Positions 9,169 through 20,162 of a stretch of DNA of 64,000 nucleotides are shown piece after piece. The stretch comes from Sycon ciliatum. Its lineage: Eukaryota > Porifera > Calcarea > Leucosolenida > Sycettidae. The stretch covers positions 6,373,702 through 6,437,701 of the forward strand of contig NC_088646.1 of the NCBI RefSeq assembly GCF_964019385.1, in the 5' to 3' direction. The notes under the pieces were generated by a model. The model was not told the DNA's origin and searched no databases. It worked only from the letters and a program-made list of their open reading frames with translations. Position 1 is the first letter of the stretch; each line of letters opens with the position of its first letter. Both the position numbers and the translations under genes were made by a program.

Positions 9169-11100
9169 TCATTTTGAACTGGATAAACATTTCCTCAACT
9201 TCTCACGATAGGGAACTGATGAATGTCCCCTGGCTAAAGAGCACTCGTTTTGCTCTGCAGCAGCATTTTCAGCTTCTTTGTCCAATGCTGTACTTGCAGA
9301 GTCCATGCCTAATTTCTCAGCCTTGAAAAGTCGGCAAAATTCAGTCAGCAGTACATCAATAGAAGCAGCACACGAAGACGCACATTTTGATGATGAAGAC
9401 TTCGCTTTTAACTGCGGATAACTAGATGCAGTTGTCTCATTCCGTGGATGGAATGGTTCAGCCGGCCTTCGGACAGCTTCTCGGACGTGTTCCAAATACC
9501 TTCCTACGGAGCTTTGATCAGCTGGTAACACAGCTGTACATTCGCCAAGCATTTTAGAATACTCTGCAATGTCATGCTCTAAATATGAGTAAATCTGTTT
9601 AATACAATTCATCATTCTATTTGCCACTCCTAATAACACTGAATCAACTGAATCTCCATCTACAACCCAAAGGTCCTTGTCATAAGAGGAAAACTGATAA
9701 AGAAGGCTAAAAGCGCCATCAACATCATCACGACCGCCTGAGGGCAATGTGCATTTTTGTAACTGACAAGATCCAGTGTAATACCCTAGATCAAAAAGGA
9801 TGCAAATACGCCTAAAAACAGCATAGAACATTACAGCAGCATCCTGGTAGAGACGATGCACTACACTTGTTGGTTGGGTTGATTCACTCTCAAATCTACC
9901 CGATTCATTGGCTGCACTCACTGACACAAAACTAACACAGACCTGAATCACAGCGAACATCTTTTCCAGGTTCTGTAGCAGCAGTGCACTACAGATAAAG
10001 TGTGTGGAAATACACGGTGGTGGTCCGGGTGGTGATGGTGATGGTGGTGTTGGTTTCACTGACATGGACTGATGCTCTGTCTTCGATGGCTGAACGTGTG
10101 AGCATTGTAGTGGTACAGGTTTCACGGCTCGACGGCGAAACTCATTCACATCACATTTGTAGAACGATGGGTTGAACATTCTCTTTGCCTCCAACACAAC
10201 AGACTTCCACTCATCACTACTACGGGACACAGCACTACTACTCAATTCTTTCCCCACACACATATCCACGATGAGGAAGAATTGAGCCAGTATTGTGTAC
10301 GCATCATCAAAGAATGGTAAAAACTCACTGACATTGAAGAGGTCTGCAGCTGCCACACTAAACTCCTTCAAATCCGTATGCTCGTGTCCTTCCTCACTCT
10401 TCAACAGCAACAGATCACCATCATAGCAGGAACAGTACATCTCCAAGACCTCAACCATCTCCATTGAAGCAATTTGACAGAGATGTTCCCTTGATTCAGG
10501 TACATGAGCTGCAATGTTGTCAACAATATCTTGTAGACTGTGGAAGATATGCCAGAACTGTGCCATGCATCCAAACTGTTTTTGCAAGCCATACTCTTCT
10601 AGGATATCATTCCCCAACACTAGATGAAACTGAGCGGGTACTTTCACGTGGAATCTACTTGGCTCATTACCAAACACTTCCTCAAATAGGCCATCGAATG
10701 TCGAAAGCCTCTTCTGCAAAACACTTATGAAAGTGGATTGTCCTTGTGCCACTTCAGGCTCGCTGAAAAGCCCAGGAATAAGTGGCCGGTAGTTACTATT
10801 CTCACCTTGGGGTTGTTGCTCTGCCTCGTCCACCAGACCATCACTATCCGGGAATATGTATTGCATACTATAGCGACGTAGCAAATAGAGCGACCGGAAG
10901 TTGGCGGTGTGCTCGAAACTGAAGCCTAGGAATTCTTTGTCTCGTTGCTGGCAAGCTGGAAACACAGACTCCACTGGACTGCAGGCCTTTTCAAACTCCT
11001 CCACACTATGGTCATTTGCCAATTCCGCTGAACTTTGGTCCACGTCCGCAGCAGCCTTCCGTTCCCCTTTCTTCTCCGGTTTCCTGCTCGTTCTTAGCAT
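9169..11100 (-). CDS. Single-exon orphan protein, 643 residues
   Basis: An uninterrupted ATG-to-stop frame of 643 codons, by far the longest non-transposon frame in the window. I do not recognise the protein. It has a charged N-terminus (residues 1-40, KPEKKGERK), no signal peptide, helix-rich stretches such as EFLPFFDDAYTILAQFF, a proline-rich linker near residue 350 (KPTPPSPSPPGPPP), and a Ser/Lys-rich C-terminal region (LKAKSSSSKCASSCAAS). No membrane segment, zinc cluster or repeat is obvious. Both other large genes here are split into many exons, so the lack of introns suggests a retrogene, a lineage-specific gene or a domesticated element. No flanking LTR, TIR or poly-A tract was found. 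Coding status is inferred from length alone. Confidence 0.65.
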   Translation of the reverse strand: MLRTSRKPEKKGERKAAADVDQSSAELANDHSVEEFEKACSPVESVFPACQQRDKEFLGFSFEHTANFRSLYLLRRYSMQYIFPDSDGLVDEAEQQPQGENSNYRPLIPGLFSEPEVAQGQSTFISVLQKRLSTFDGLFEEVFGNEPSRFHVKVPAQFHLVLGNDILEEYGLQKQFGCMAQFWHIFHSLQDIVDNIAAHVPESREHLCQIASMEMVEVLEMYCSCYDGDLLLLKSEEGHEHTDLKEFSVAAADLFNVSEFLPFFDDAYTILAQFFLIVDMCVGKELSSSAVSRSSDEWKSVVLEAKRMFNPSFYKCDVNEFRRRAVKPVPLQCSHVQPSKTEHQSMSVKPTPPSPSPPGPPPCISTHFICSALLLQNLEKMFAVIQVCVSFVSVSAANESGRFESESTQPTSVVHRLYQDAAVMFYAVFRRICILFDLGYYTGSCQLQKCTLPSGGRDDVDGAFSLLYQFSSYDKDLWVVDGDSVDSVLLGVANRMMNCIKQIYSYLEHDIAEYSKMLGECTAVLPADQSSVGRYLEHVREAVRRPAEPFHPRNETTASSYPQLKAKSSSSKCASSCAASIDVLLTEFCRLFKAEKLGMDSASTALDKEAENAAAEQNECSLARGHSSVPYREKLRKCLSSSK

Positions 11101-11487
11101 TGTGATGGATTCAGGCGGATGACACCTGGAATTGGCGATATCTTACTTCTTTCCACTAAGATCGAAAACACTTGGAAAATCCCTGCCTCATTACACAGAT
11201 TTTTCAGCTACCCAGCTGGGTACAGCAGCTGCTTCCCCAAATGACTATGCAATGCAAGGCAATGCTCAGAATACAAAACTCACTAGGACACCAAAACAAC
11301 CAGGAATATTGTAGGAACACTGCAAGGTACGTCCACAACGTTTTTACTGAAACAATCTGTGCACTCATACCACTATGAATTCTCTTTGGTGATAGCTCTA
11401 CCGCATATCACATTGGCGTGGTATTCCACTGTAGTCATTGTGTGATTAAAACAATCACACCCGGGAAACAGTGTCAATAGCACTTCT

Positions 11488-11777
11488 TAAAGAGAAAAGG
11501 ACCTATACGTTACTAGTTATGTCTGACAGTCCACCAAGGTGAAGAGATAATGTACGGCCAGATAGTGTGACAACAAGGCACAAAATTGACAAGGATATTG
11601 AGACATTCGACGACCTGACACCTGGCTTCAACACATCTACGAAGCGCAAACCAACAACCCTCCAACTTGGAAGGCTCAGGTGCAGAAAGTTCCATGATAA
11701 GTTCTGAGTGTATATTATCTCTGTACCTTGGTGGACTGTTAGTCATAACTAGTAGTTAATAGGTCCTTTTCTCTTTA
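11488..11777. mobile_element. 290-bp long-TIR MITE (AAAGAGAAAAGGAC family)
   Basis: The ends TAAAGAGAAAAGGACCTAT and AGGTCCTTTTCTCTTTA are inverted repeats that extend inward through GTCCACCAAGGT. The internal block (TGAGACATTC, CGACCTGACACCT, CAACTTGGAAGG) is shared with 14518-15108, 23668-24026 and 36440-36665, so this is one MITE family with at least four copies. Confidence 0.8.
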
Positions 11778-11799
11778 CGAGGTTGCCGACTGGAAGGTG

Positions 11800-11872
11800 C
11801 GACGTGCTCCTCGTGTGCTCCGGATGGCAGTCGTGAGTCAGTCAAGTGTCAAGTTCGGCAAGAAGCGTGTGT
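11800..11872 (+). repeat. Second copy of the 74-bp block at 8347
   Basis: Same sequence and orientation as 8347-8420. It begins just outside the MITE at 11488-11777. Confidence 0.7.
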
Positions 11873-12183
11873 TCCTACTTGTAGTTGGAACAATCAACTT
11901 CTTTTCTCTTTACATATTACTATTGGCTCAGCATCTGAGTTTTTCAAGTTAGTTATAGTACAGTCAAACCTCTTTAGTACGAACACCAAGGGACCGATGA
12001 TATTTGTTTGCAATAATGGGAGTTCTTCTTATCCGTATTTTATACCCAGTGAATACACAGTGATTTATCCAATGGAGTTACGAATACTAGTTCTTCTTAA
12101 GCAAACATTTGCCTTATCAGTGTTCTTCCTAACGAGTTTTCACTGTAACACTTCTTCTGTTCATTTGGAACACACACATACAC

Positions 12184-12215
<32 letters not shown>

Positions 12216-12254
12216 CGACAAACACACACACACACACACACCTCCTCCTCACCT

Positions 12255-12636
12255 CAGACATGCCCATCGCGGAAGCGATGATAGCGAACAGCTATGTTAG
12301 ACATAGCAACTTGTGCTGGGATTACACCATTCAACAGCTTGCAAGGCTGATGAATTGACCGCCACTATTTTTAGCCTGGTATCCACCACACAGCTGTTTG
12401 AAGTGACTTTTTCTGGCCAGTGAATCCCTATTTTTCATTTTTACATTTTTTTCTACACACACACACCACACCACATACTCCGGCATACACTGGCTGTTGG
12501 TAACCACCCAGGAGAATGAAAGGAAAGTCAGGAAGAGTCCGAGAAAGAGAAGAAAGACGTGTGCGACCATAATCGTCGGGAATTGAACCCGCAACCTCTC
12601 GATTGGAAATCGACTGCACATACCACTGCACCATAT

Positions 12637-12641
<5 letters not shown>
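12255..12641 (-). repeat. tRNA-derived SINE, copy 1
   Basis: On the minus strand a tRNA-like head (12637 to about 12565) has box A TGGTGCAGTGGTA, an anticodon loop TTTCCAA (Gly-TCC-like) and box B GGGTTCAATTCCC. It is followed by a body with AACAGCCAGTGTATGCC and, further on, AAGCTGTTGAATGG. The same head and body recur at about 48110-48745. CA microsatellites lie on both sides (12172-12240 and 12641-12706). Confidence 0.75.

Positions 12642-12706
<65 letters not shown>
12641..12706. repeat. (CA)n microsatellite
   Basis: About 33 uninterrupted CA dinucleotides directly next to the SINE head. Confidence 0.95.
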
Positions 12707-12709
<3 letters not shown>

Positions 12710-13084
12710 TGTACTACTACACTGCTGACCTAGCACCACTGACCACTGATGAGATTCAGAACAAGTGGTAATACTATCACAAGAAAAACAGTGCTAATGA
12801 TGGGAGTGCTGGGATAAATGCCGGCTTTGAGTATCAAAGCCAAGTTAGCCCACGCGGGCACATGCGTAGTGATGGTCTCATGATGCATATCATTAATTAT
12901 TATTCTGTGCCGAGTATGGTCTGTAATTTGCATTTTTTGCACTGCTGCTACTGTTGCCTTTATGTGCGCTGCAGTAGCTAGTCGAATGCAGTTTGGTTGT
13001 CTTTTCCTTTGGACGTATACATGGCTGCTGTGTTGCTGCTGCAATGTTGTGGCAGCGGCATCTTGATGTGATGGACTGATGTTG

Positions 13085-13492
13085 TAACAGTGTACCCATT
13101 TGCTGTTGCTGGATACCGTAGTTTGTCAGTTGTGCCTGTTTTAAGTTGCCAGGCCAGCTTGTATTGGTGCGTTCCCGTTTGCTGTTGCCGGGACACCATG
13201 TTTGTCACGGCGTACCCGTTTGCTGTTGCCGGGGCCGTGTTTGTACTGGTGCGTTCCCGTTTGCTGTTGCCGGGGCACCATGTTTGTAACGGCGTACCCG
13301 TTTGCTGTTGCCGGGGCCGTGTTTGTACTGGTGCGTTCCCGTTTGCTGTTGCCGGGGCACCATGTTTGTAACGGCGTACCCGTTTGCTGTTGCCGGGGCC
13401 GTGTTTGTGTTGGTGCGTTCCCGTTGAGTTTGCCGGGGCACCATGTTTGTAACGATGTTCCCGTTTGCTGTTGCCGGGTGACATATTTGCCA
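13085..13492 (+). repeat. 41/82-bp higher-order minisatellite
   Basis: CGTTTGCTGTTGCCGGGG recurs about every 41 bp. Alternate units differ (GCCGTGTTTGTACTGGTG against CACCATGTTTGTAACGG), giving an 82-bp two-unit period repeated about five times. Units at both ends are more diverged. It is open in several frames on both strands, so the long frames here are repeat artefacts. Confidence 0.9.
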
Positions 13493-14030
13493 ATTGTGCT
13501 TGTTACAAATTGCCGTGCTGTGCGCGTTATGAGGTGATAAGAATTATGAGCCATGTATTGGCTTGCTGTGCCCAATGCCAATGGCTCTTGCTAACACAGC
13601 AATTTGCTATCATTGGTGATATTTCAAAGAGTGACAAATGTGAAAAAAAGATAATGGCAAACCCCCACAACTAGGTTCTATGCTTGGTGTGCTGGTGCGA
13701 GCAAGTTTTGCAAGCATATTGCAATGTGGAATACCTGCGTGTGTACATAATATTATTATGCTTGGCCACAGGGCCTAGCGGGTGTGTGCACACACACCTG
13801 GGTGTGCGGTGGCAGGTGCATGCATGTGGGTTAATTGATGTATTGAGTGTGTAACCCGGCTATATTGACCTGTATAGTTCTACCATCACTTCTCAAATTT
13901 AAATATCCCCTGGCAATCGCGCCTATGATGTCAGCACATCTAACTTCATTGCACCATATGAATCTTCAGCAATTTACCCTAACTAACACTAGTACCATTA
14001 TCACCATCATTGCTGGGCTGGTATTGTAAA
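13493..14030. other. Intergenic, no feature recognised
   Basis: No supported coding frame, RNA gene or terminal repeats. Short GTGTGTGCACACAC palindromic sequence lies near 13780-13795. Confidence 0.5.
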
Positions 14031-14039
14031 TAGGGCTGA

Positions 14040-14325
14040 GTCGGGTAGCATTTTCTTCGGGTATCGGGTCCGGGTAGTTTCCACGGGTAGCACGGGTACC
14101 CGATCGGGTAATGTTCCCATGGTAAGACCACAATGCACACCGGCCCCTTCCCTTACGCACTGGGTAGACATGCGTGAATTATTTGCACACATGCACTGTA
14201 TACCTCTCTCTCTACTCTTTCTAATGATGTCATCTGCGACTTCGGGTTTTCGGGTACTATTCGGTACCCGTCTACCCGAGGTCCTCACGGGTAGCACGGG
14301 TACCCGACTACCCGCGCACACCACT
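14040..14325 (-). repeat. CGGGTACCCG-rich dispersed repeat
   Basis: Two CGGGTA-rich blocks (14040-14110 and 14225-14325) flank about 115 bp. The right block is the reverse complement of 1958-2062. The left block matches the ATTACCCGATCGGGTACCC stretch at about 8200-8225. The arrangement looks like an element with CGGGTA-rich inverted ends. Confidence 0.6.
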
Positions 14326-14407
14326 AATTGTAAACACGTACAAACACGTTTTGCTAGTGAAACATATCACGCCTGAACAAGGGCTGAGGCTTCTTGCAGC
14401 TTTATCT

Positions 14408-14494
14408 GTGAAAGGAATTCGGGTGGACACACCCATTCCCATAGCGGATCTGCAGCGCTATGAGAATGGGTGTGTCTACCCGAATTCCTTTCAC
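14408..14494. repeat. Near-perfect 39-bp-arm hairpin
   Basis: Arms starting GTGAAAGGAATTCGGGTGG and ending in its complement have two mismatches over 39 bp and a loop of about 8 nt. The DNA could fold into a single stem. No coding content. Confidence 0.85.
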
Positions 14495-14517
14495 GCAACC
14501 TATCACATTAGATATAT

Positions 14518-15108
14518 AATAGAAGAATAAAACACATGGAAGCGAGTTATGAAGCAACTATCTACGGCTGTAATAAGATAATAAGCAGTCAGAAAGTGCG
14601 ATAACAGGGCACAACACTGACAGGCTGCTGAGACGGCATTCAACAACCTAAGACGTAGCTCTAACACACCTCCAGCATGAAAACCAACAGCCTCCCAACT
14701 GGTTGGGTAGGACCGAAGCTAGGAAGGTGAGCACAGTGAAAATGTGCCCAAGCTAAGTCCCACATCAACACAGAATGCCGACTGTTACAGGACGATGACG
14801 AGACCAGTTAATAACATGACATTGCGGTCTAACCAAAGTTTGAAGCAGCAAAGCAACACACCACACAACTTGGGTGGGTCAGCAATACCTCTTCGGTCCT
14901 ACCTAACCGGCATAAACCTTCCAAGTTGGAAGGCTGTTGCACGGTTTGCGCACTGGAGATGTGTTAGAGCTAGGTCCCAGGTCGTTGAATGTCTCAATAC
15001 TCTGTCAGTTGTGTGCCCTATTATCGCACTTTCTGACTGCTTTTTTATCTTGTTACAGTCGTGGATAGCTGCTTCCTAACTCGTTTCCTTGTGTTTTCTT
15101 CTTCTATT
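14518..15108. mobile_element. Long-TIR MITE, same family as 11488-11777
   Basis: The left end AATAGAAGAATAAAACACATG and a right end near GTGTTTTCTTCTTCTATT are inverted. Inverted matches continue inward (AGCAGTCAGAAAGTGCG and CGCACTTTCTGACTGC). The core CCTTCCAAGTTGGAAGG is shared with the other family members. It is larger than the other copies because of an internal segment at about 14720-14900. Confidence 0.7.
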
Positions 15109-15307
15109 ATTTTTACATTAGTTACTAGCTCATTATCCGAGTTACATATCACATTAGAACGTGATTTTTAATTTAACACTTGTTTCACTTGGCTGAGAAG
15201 CAATCAGTCGGTTATGTCTCATCAGATGATCGCTCCGCGCGTGGAATTTACAGCAGTAATAGTCTCTTGTCTCCTGTGTTTTGCAGTGCACATATACGCA
15301 ATGTATG

Positions 15308-15390
15308 TACAGTGCTGGCAACTGAAACCCGACCCCCTTGGTGGCGCGCCGCGCCGCCAAGGGGGTCGGGTTTCAGTTGCCAGCACTGTA
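15308..15390. repeat. 83-nt near-perfect palindrome
   Basis: Two 41-bp arms (TACAGTGCTGGCAACTGAAA and on) with a single mismatch meet at the GC-rich centre GGCGCGCCGCGCC with no real loop. It ends 13 bp before the duplicated segment at 15403-15932. It resembles the fused ends of a transposon or a minimal foldback unit. Confidence 0.85.
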
Positions 15391-15402
15391 GTGTACATGC
15401 AC

Positions 15403-15932
15403 ATATAGCATAAGCATTTGCATGCATTCATCTATTACTCACTATTCACGGTAGGCTCCTGTTTGACCCTTCCTCATCTTCTTGAATGAACTTGAATCCT
15501 CCTCTTCCACTATGCTGACTCCCAGGTATAATCTTTACCAGAGAGCCGAACGTCACGTGCTGAGTCTCATTGACAACAACACAACACCGTCTGGCGAGCC
15601 TTGAATGCCGCATTTTTAGCAGAACAGAGCTCGAGCTAGTGAGAGCACACATCGACGGTCACTGGCGCTGTATACGATTGTTGCTGCGGTGGCAGGTTGG
15701 CGAGCCATGCGGCCGAATGACAGCGGCATGTAGCCCACGCACTGATCGCGTGTGTGGCACAGGACAGAATGGGCGTCTGCCATGCGCCTAGGATGCCAGT
15801 GGCAAGGACACAGGCAGCTCTCGATTATAGATTGTAGACGGTTTGGCAAGACCATCTGCAGTGACAAGGGGAGAAAGTTAGGGCTCAACTCTTCTTCTGC
15901 AATCTGTAGCTGAAAAGAGTTTTCTGGACAGG
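15403..15932 (+). repeat. Dispersed repeat, copy 2 of the 101-624 segment
   Basis: Same orientation as 101-624, with small indels (for example GACAACAACACAACACC against GACAACACAACACTG). It abuts the TTAA-flanked element on the right. Confidence 0.85.
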
Positions 15933-15949
15933 CACGCACCTGGGTTTAA

Positions 15950-18572
15950 CCCTTTCCGTGCTAATGACGTCGATAGACGTCATGCGCATTGTACGCCAAA
16001 CGACTAATGTCATGACGTCTATAGACGTCATGAGATTTGCGCAGTACATCGCAGTGCATAGATCAGTGTACAAACGCCGTCAAAAATAAGTCTATAGCGA
16101 CAATCGATACACCGTTGGAAAGGTGTTGAGCTCAGCTTTCCAGCAATATAAAGTTCTTCGCGATAGGAGAAAGATGGACGGAGCGGCGACGGTGTGAACA
16201 CGAAATTCACGGCACTGAGCGATCGTGAATTTTGTTGTTAATGCGTTCGCAGTTTTCTGTTGCGTGCCAGGGGATTTCCCTTTGGCACCGCGCAAGCGTA
16301 ATGGACACCAGTGGAAGCACGTGGATCTCAGCTTTGCAGCGCAGTTTGAACGCTAAAACACGAAATAAACCAGCTGTCGCATAGGATTCGCAGAATTCAA
16401 CGTGATGAAGCAAACAAAAGAATAGATGAGCTGGCTGAGCACGTAGAGAATGCACCTGACTCCACCAAGATGTTCATTGCCGCGTCAGCTATGAGAGCTG
16501 GCAAGAAGCCATCGCTTACAGTTCACTCCCAGGATGGGCATTCATTGCTCAGGAACACTGACAAAGCAGACCGCGTTCGGGAGCATTTTGCAAGCCAGTT
16601 CGCTGACCCAGCGACCACCCCAGTGGCTCCACTAACTCCACGCCACCCGAACAACCCGATCACACCTAGTGAAATCTCGAAGGCAGCATCTCGCTTGAGG
16701 AATCGCAGGGCATGGACCAGACAATATTCCTGGAGAATTGCTCAAATATGCCACGGACGAGCTGGGACCGATCATCGCCTCCCTCATTAACACTTGCATC
16801 GACAACGGCACTGATATGTCATCCGTCATTGGTACTGGAACGCTAATTCCATTAAACAAACCAAACAAGACCAAGGGCCCAGTCGCTAACATGCGTCCCA
16901 TCATTCTGTTAAACACCATACGAAAACTCCTCTCCGAGCTCTGGTCGTACTCAGCCGTATTTTCGGGCAAGTCTCCGGGTACCTTGGCGACACGCAATCT
17001 GGATTCAGAGCTGGTCGCAGCACAGCAGATGTAGTGTGGACGCAGAGATATCTCTCTGCCAAGGCGATACGGTACCGTTGGGATTTCCACATCCTCGGCC
17101 TAGACATGTCAAAAGCATTTGACACGATTAACAGAGATAAACTCCTGGTCACCATGAAGAATATTACGGGTCCTGACGAAGTTCGCCTTATACATCACCT
17201 GCTACACAATACAACAATAACGGTCAAGATTGGGTCGGCCACATCGCAACCGTTTTGCAGCACGATTGGTACCCCACAAGGGGATGGCCTCAGTCCGGTG
17301 CTATTTATATGCTACCTCGAGGCTGCACTACGTGAGTGCAGAGCCAACTTCCCAAGCAGACCAGCAACAGACAACCTACTCCCCCACGAGACCGGATATG
17401 CGGATGACATCAATTTCTATTCAAGGGACCGCAAGTGGCTGGAGGCCAGTCTGCCTATACTATCGGACACTCTCGGTACGGGGTCCTTAAATGTCAACCA
17501 ATCGAAGACTGAGTGGATACATCTGACAGCGGACTCACACGATTGGTAGACTTCGAAGCAACTTGGATCATTGATTGGGGAGGAGGATGACTGTGGCAGA
17601 CGAATGAGTCAAGCGTCAACATCCTTCGGACGGATGTATACGGTGTTGCTGAGGAGAGAGCACATCACAGAGACGAGAAGGTTACGTCTGTACGATGCCA
17701 TTGTCCTCCCGAGTCTCCTATACAACTGTGAGGCATGGGGATTGACGGCAGGAAACCTCTCCAAGGTTGACGTGCTCCACAGAAAGCAACTTCGATGCAT
17801 CCTGGGTATCAAGCTGCAAGACAAAGTCAGCAATGAACGCCTGTATGAACGTTGTGAAACCTGCCCAGTATCCACCCTGATTAAACAGCGAAGGAGGAGA
17901 ATGACAGGACACATCCTGAGAATGTCCCCCAACACACCCGCCCGCAAAGCCATGAACATCTACTTGACCCAAGACTCCCGAGGTCGGCCAGGGCGCCCAA
18001 GAAGGACGTTGGCAACCAGCGTTGTGGAGGACATGAGAGAGGCCAGAATAACTTTCACCACAGTGCGGGATCTCGGCCTGGCGACTGAGCGGGCAAGGGA
18101 CAAACCGGCATGGAGAGCGATGGTCTACAACTTATGATACTGAACTAGAACAACGGAAAGATTCATCAAGAGATAGCAGCGGACCGAACATTAGTGTTGT
18201 ACAATATTAATGTTCCATTACGCGCAACTGTGTTATTATTATTATTATTATTATTGAATCATGAAAATCGGCTGAACTGGAGCAAGTAACCGAAAATGAA
18301 TGTGAGATCGAGTTCCTGTGCCTTTCCGAGTCATCGTGAGGTAGTTTCAAGAGGACGTAGAAGTTGCACCGTCGTGCATATTGAGATGATAGCTACCAGG
18401 ATGGATTCGCTTGGTCTTGTTCTTTCCAACAAGCCCAGGTTGACGAAAATCCATCAAGGTGAACTGAATTGAGAGACAAATTCGTTCGGACCTATGCGCG
18501 AAAACGACACCAGTAGAGTCAGTGCGCTGGAACTGCAGTTTGCTGGAGGAAAGGGGGCCAACACGGAAAGGG
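15950..18572. mobile_element. TTAA-flanked piggyBac-like element (non-autonomous) with LINE inside
   Basis: TTAA (15946-15949) precedes CCCTTTCCGTG, and CACGGAAAGGG precedes TTAA (18573-18576): 11-bp inverted ends with an exact TTAA duplication, the signature of piggyBac transposition. Next to the left end lie a near-palindrome (15964-15983) and a perfect 22-bp palindrome centred on GACGTCTATAGACGTC (16011-16032). No transposase frame is present. The interior from about 16405 to 18257 is a decayed LINE; the remaining 0.8 kb is non-coding. Confidence 0.8.
16405..18257 (+). pseudogene. Non-LTR retrotransposon (LINE) reverse transcriptase, frameshifted
   Basis: Successive frames give one RT once small indels are allowed: a pre-RT region (16470-16735), GPDNIPGELLKYATDELG and RPIILLNTIRKLL (16735-16950), QSGFRAGRST (about 17000), LGLDMSKAFDTINRDKL (17098-17145), GTPQGDGLSPVLF (17271-17310) and the catalytic YADD in GYADDINFY (17395-17420). 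A TAG at about 17547 is followed by a C-terminal part with YDAIVLPSLLYNCEAWG and RRRRMTGHILRM. A (TTA)n tail (18231-18257) marks the 3' end. It lacks the 5' endonuclease. The exact LINE clade was not determined. Confidence 0.85.
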
Positions 18573-18743
18573 TTAAATCCCAGAGTTTTGGGGGATTTCA
18601 GGGGGTGCCGGCCATTGGGCGGTTCAATAGCCTATTGAGTCATCTTTCCAAGATTCCTTTTGGGTCTCTCTCTCTGCTCTCCCAAAAGTCCCAAGGGGAG
18701 ACCCACGTGACCAGTCATGGCAGAGAGCAAGTACAAGTATATG

Positions 18744-19665
18744 TAGAGTAAAACCTGTAACTAACGACCACCCCTTGCCCTTGGTGCCAGCAAAAGCGGT
18801 CTTTAGTGGCAGGTGGTCTTTAGTTAGAGGTTTGCACCGCGCGACCATATAAGGATCCCGTAATGATATGTATGTCAAAATGCAGCTAATTCAATTCCCC
18901 AGGACTTGCGTAATGCCATTCTTATTTCAGGTCAAACAACACTTGGAGAGAGAGACGGAGAGAGACAGAGAGAGAAGATTAATTTTTTGCAGGCATCAAA
19001 TTCAGCTGCTACTTCTGAAGCCAGGAGTCAAACGTTCCCTGTAGAAGTTTCGTTTTACGCTGGGCTTCAAAGTTGTTCATGCGATCAATCGTACCGACTG
19101 TCCTTGTTGTGACTTCTCAATCGCTTGAACGCGATCCTTCAGGCATCAGGACCTTGTGGTGCTGCTTTGTTTCTGGATTCCTTGGTGCCAACCTCGATTC
19201 GCCTGTATGACTGGAGTGACAGAGCCGCTCAGTCTTCGTTTCTCCTCCGAGTAGTAACATCGATCAGAGAGCGCTTTCGATGCGCTCTCCAAGACGTTTC
19301 CTATCATGTTTATTCTTGACAGCGCTTGCAATGTTGGCAGGTGTAGTGCAGTCCACGCCGACTCCACAGTCAAAATGACCTGCGTCCGTTTGTTCAGCTG
19401 TAGTATCGAAATCCTTTCAGGACCATGGAAAACCAGCAAAATTTCAAGAAGGAGCTTCGAGCAACATTTGATTTCCTATATCGCGGTCGCTAGTTACGGG
19501 TCAAAAATCGTCTTTGGGGCAAGAAAAGGCGGTTGCTGGTCGCGTTCAGTAGGTAGTCGCTAGTCACACTGCAATTTGAATGTGAGACCGTCCGTGCCTG
19601 GGAAGTGGTCGGTAGTACTAGGCTGGTCGCTAGTCACGGTGGTCTTCAGTTACAGGTTTTACTGT
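18744..19665. mobile_element. mariner-like MITE (TACAGTAAAACCTG family) with internal insertion
   Basis: The ends AGTAAAACCTGTAACTAACG and CAGTTACAGGTTTTACT match the compact 199-bp copy at 23090-23288, including the subterminal GTGAGACCGTCCGTGCC. Relative to that copy, about 720 bp are inserted between roughly 18860 and 19575. The inserted sequence contains GAGAGA runs and no recognised gene. TA-type ends suggest Tc1/mariner; this is inferred. Confidence 0.75.
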
Positions 19666-19736
19666 GCAAGTACAAGTGTATGATATAATCCAAAACTGGT
19701 AAACCAGTATTAGATAAACCTTGTTGTAGTTCACGC

Positions 19737-19784
19737 AATTGTTAGATTGACAGCTCCTTGTTTCATGCTGTCAATCTAACAATT
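19737..19784. repeat. 18-bp-arm hairpin
   Basis: AATTGTTAGATTGACAGC and its perfect reverse complement flank a 12-nt loop. No coding content. Confidence 0.8.
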
Positions 19785-19805
19785 AAGTACAAGTGTGTAT
19801 GTGCG

Positions 19806-20125
19806 TACCGTATTATCTCCCGTATAAACACGGTACTTATATTTTTCAACCCACCTCGCACCCGTGCTTATACTGACTGAGAGGAGACCGTGATAATACT
19901 GGAGACCGTGTTTATATTTTTTCAACCATGAAAAAGTCAAGAAAGTTGCATACCGGTAACACACACAAATTGGAATTTAACTCAGATTTCATGATTAGAG
20001 AACAGAGAGAAGAAAAAAGAATGATGCGGAAGTGGAAGTCACGCACGTGGAGCACTTTAAGTCTTTTTATGTTTTATATGACTGTATGACTGCGCACAGC
20101 TGCATTCCAGTATTATCACTGTGAC

Positions 20126-20162
<37 letters not shown>

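Noticed and set aside
12978..13581. Overlapping frames of 79-171 codons on both strands (GAPATANGNAP-type repeats)
   Set aside because: Produced by the 41/82-bp minisatellite; no unique sequence or domain.
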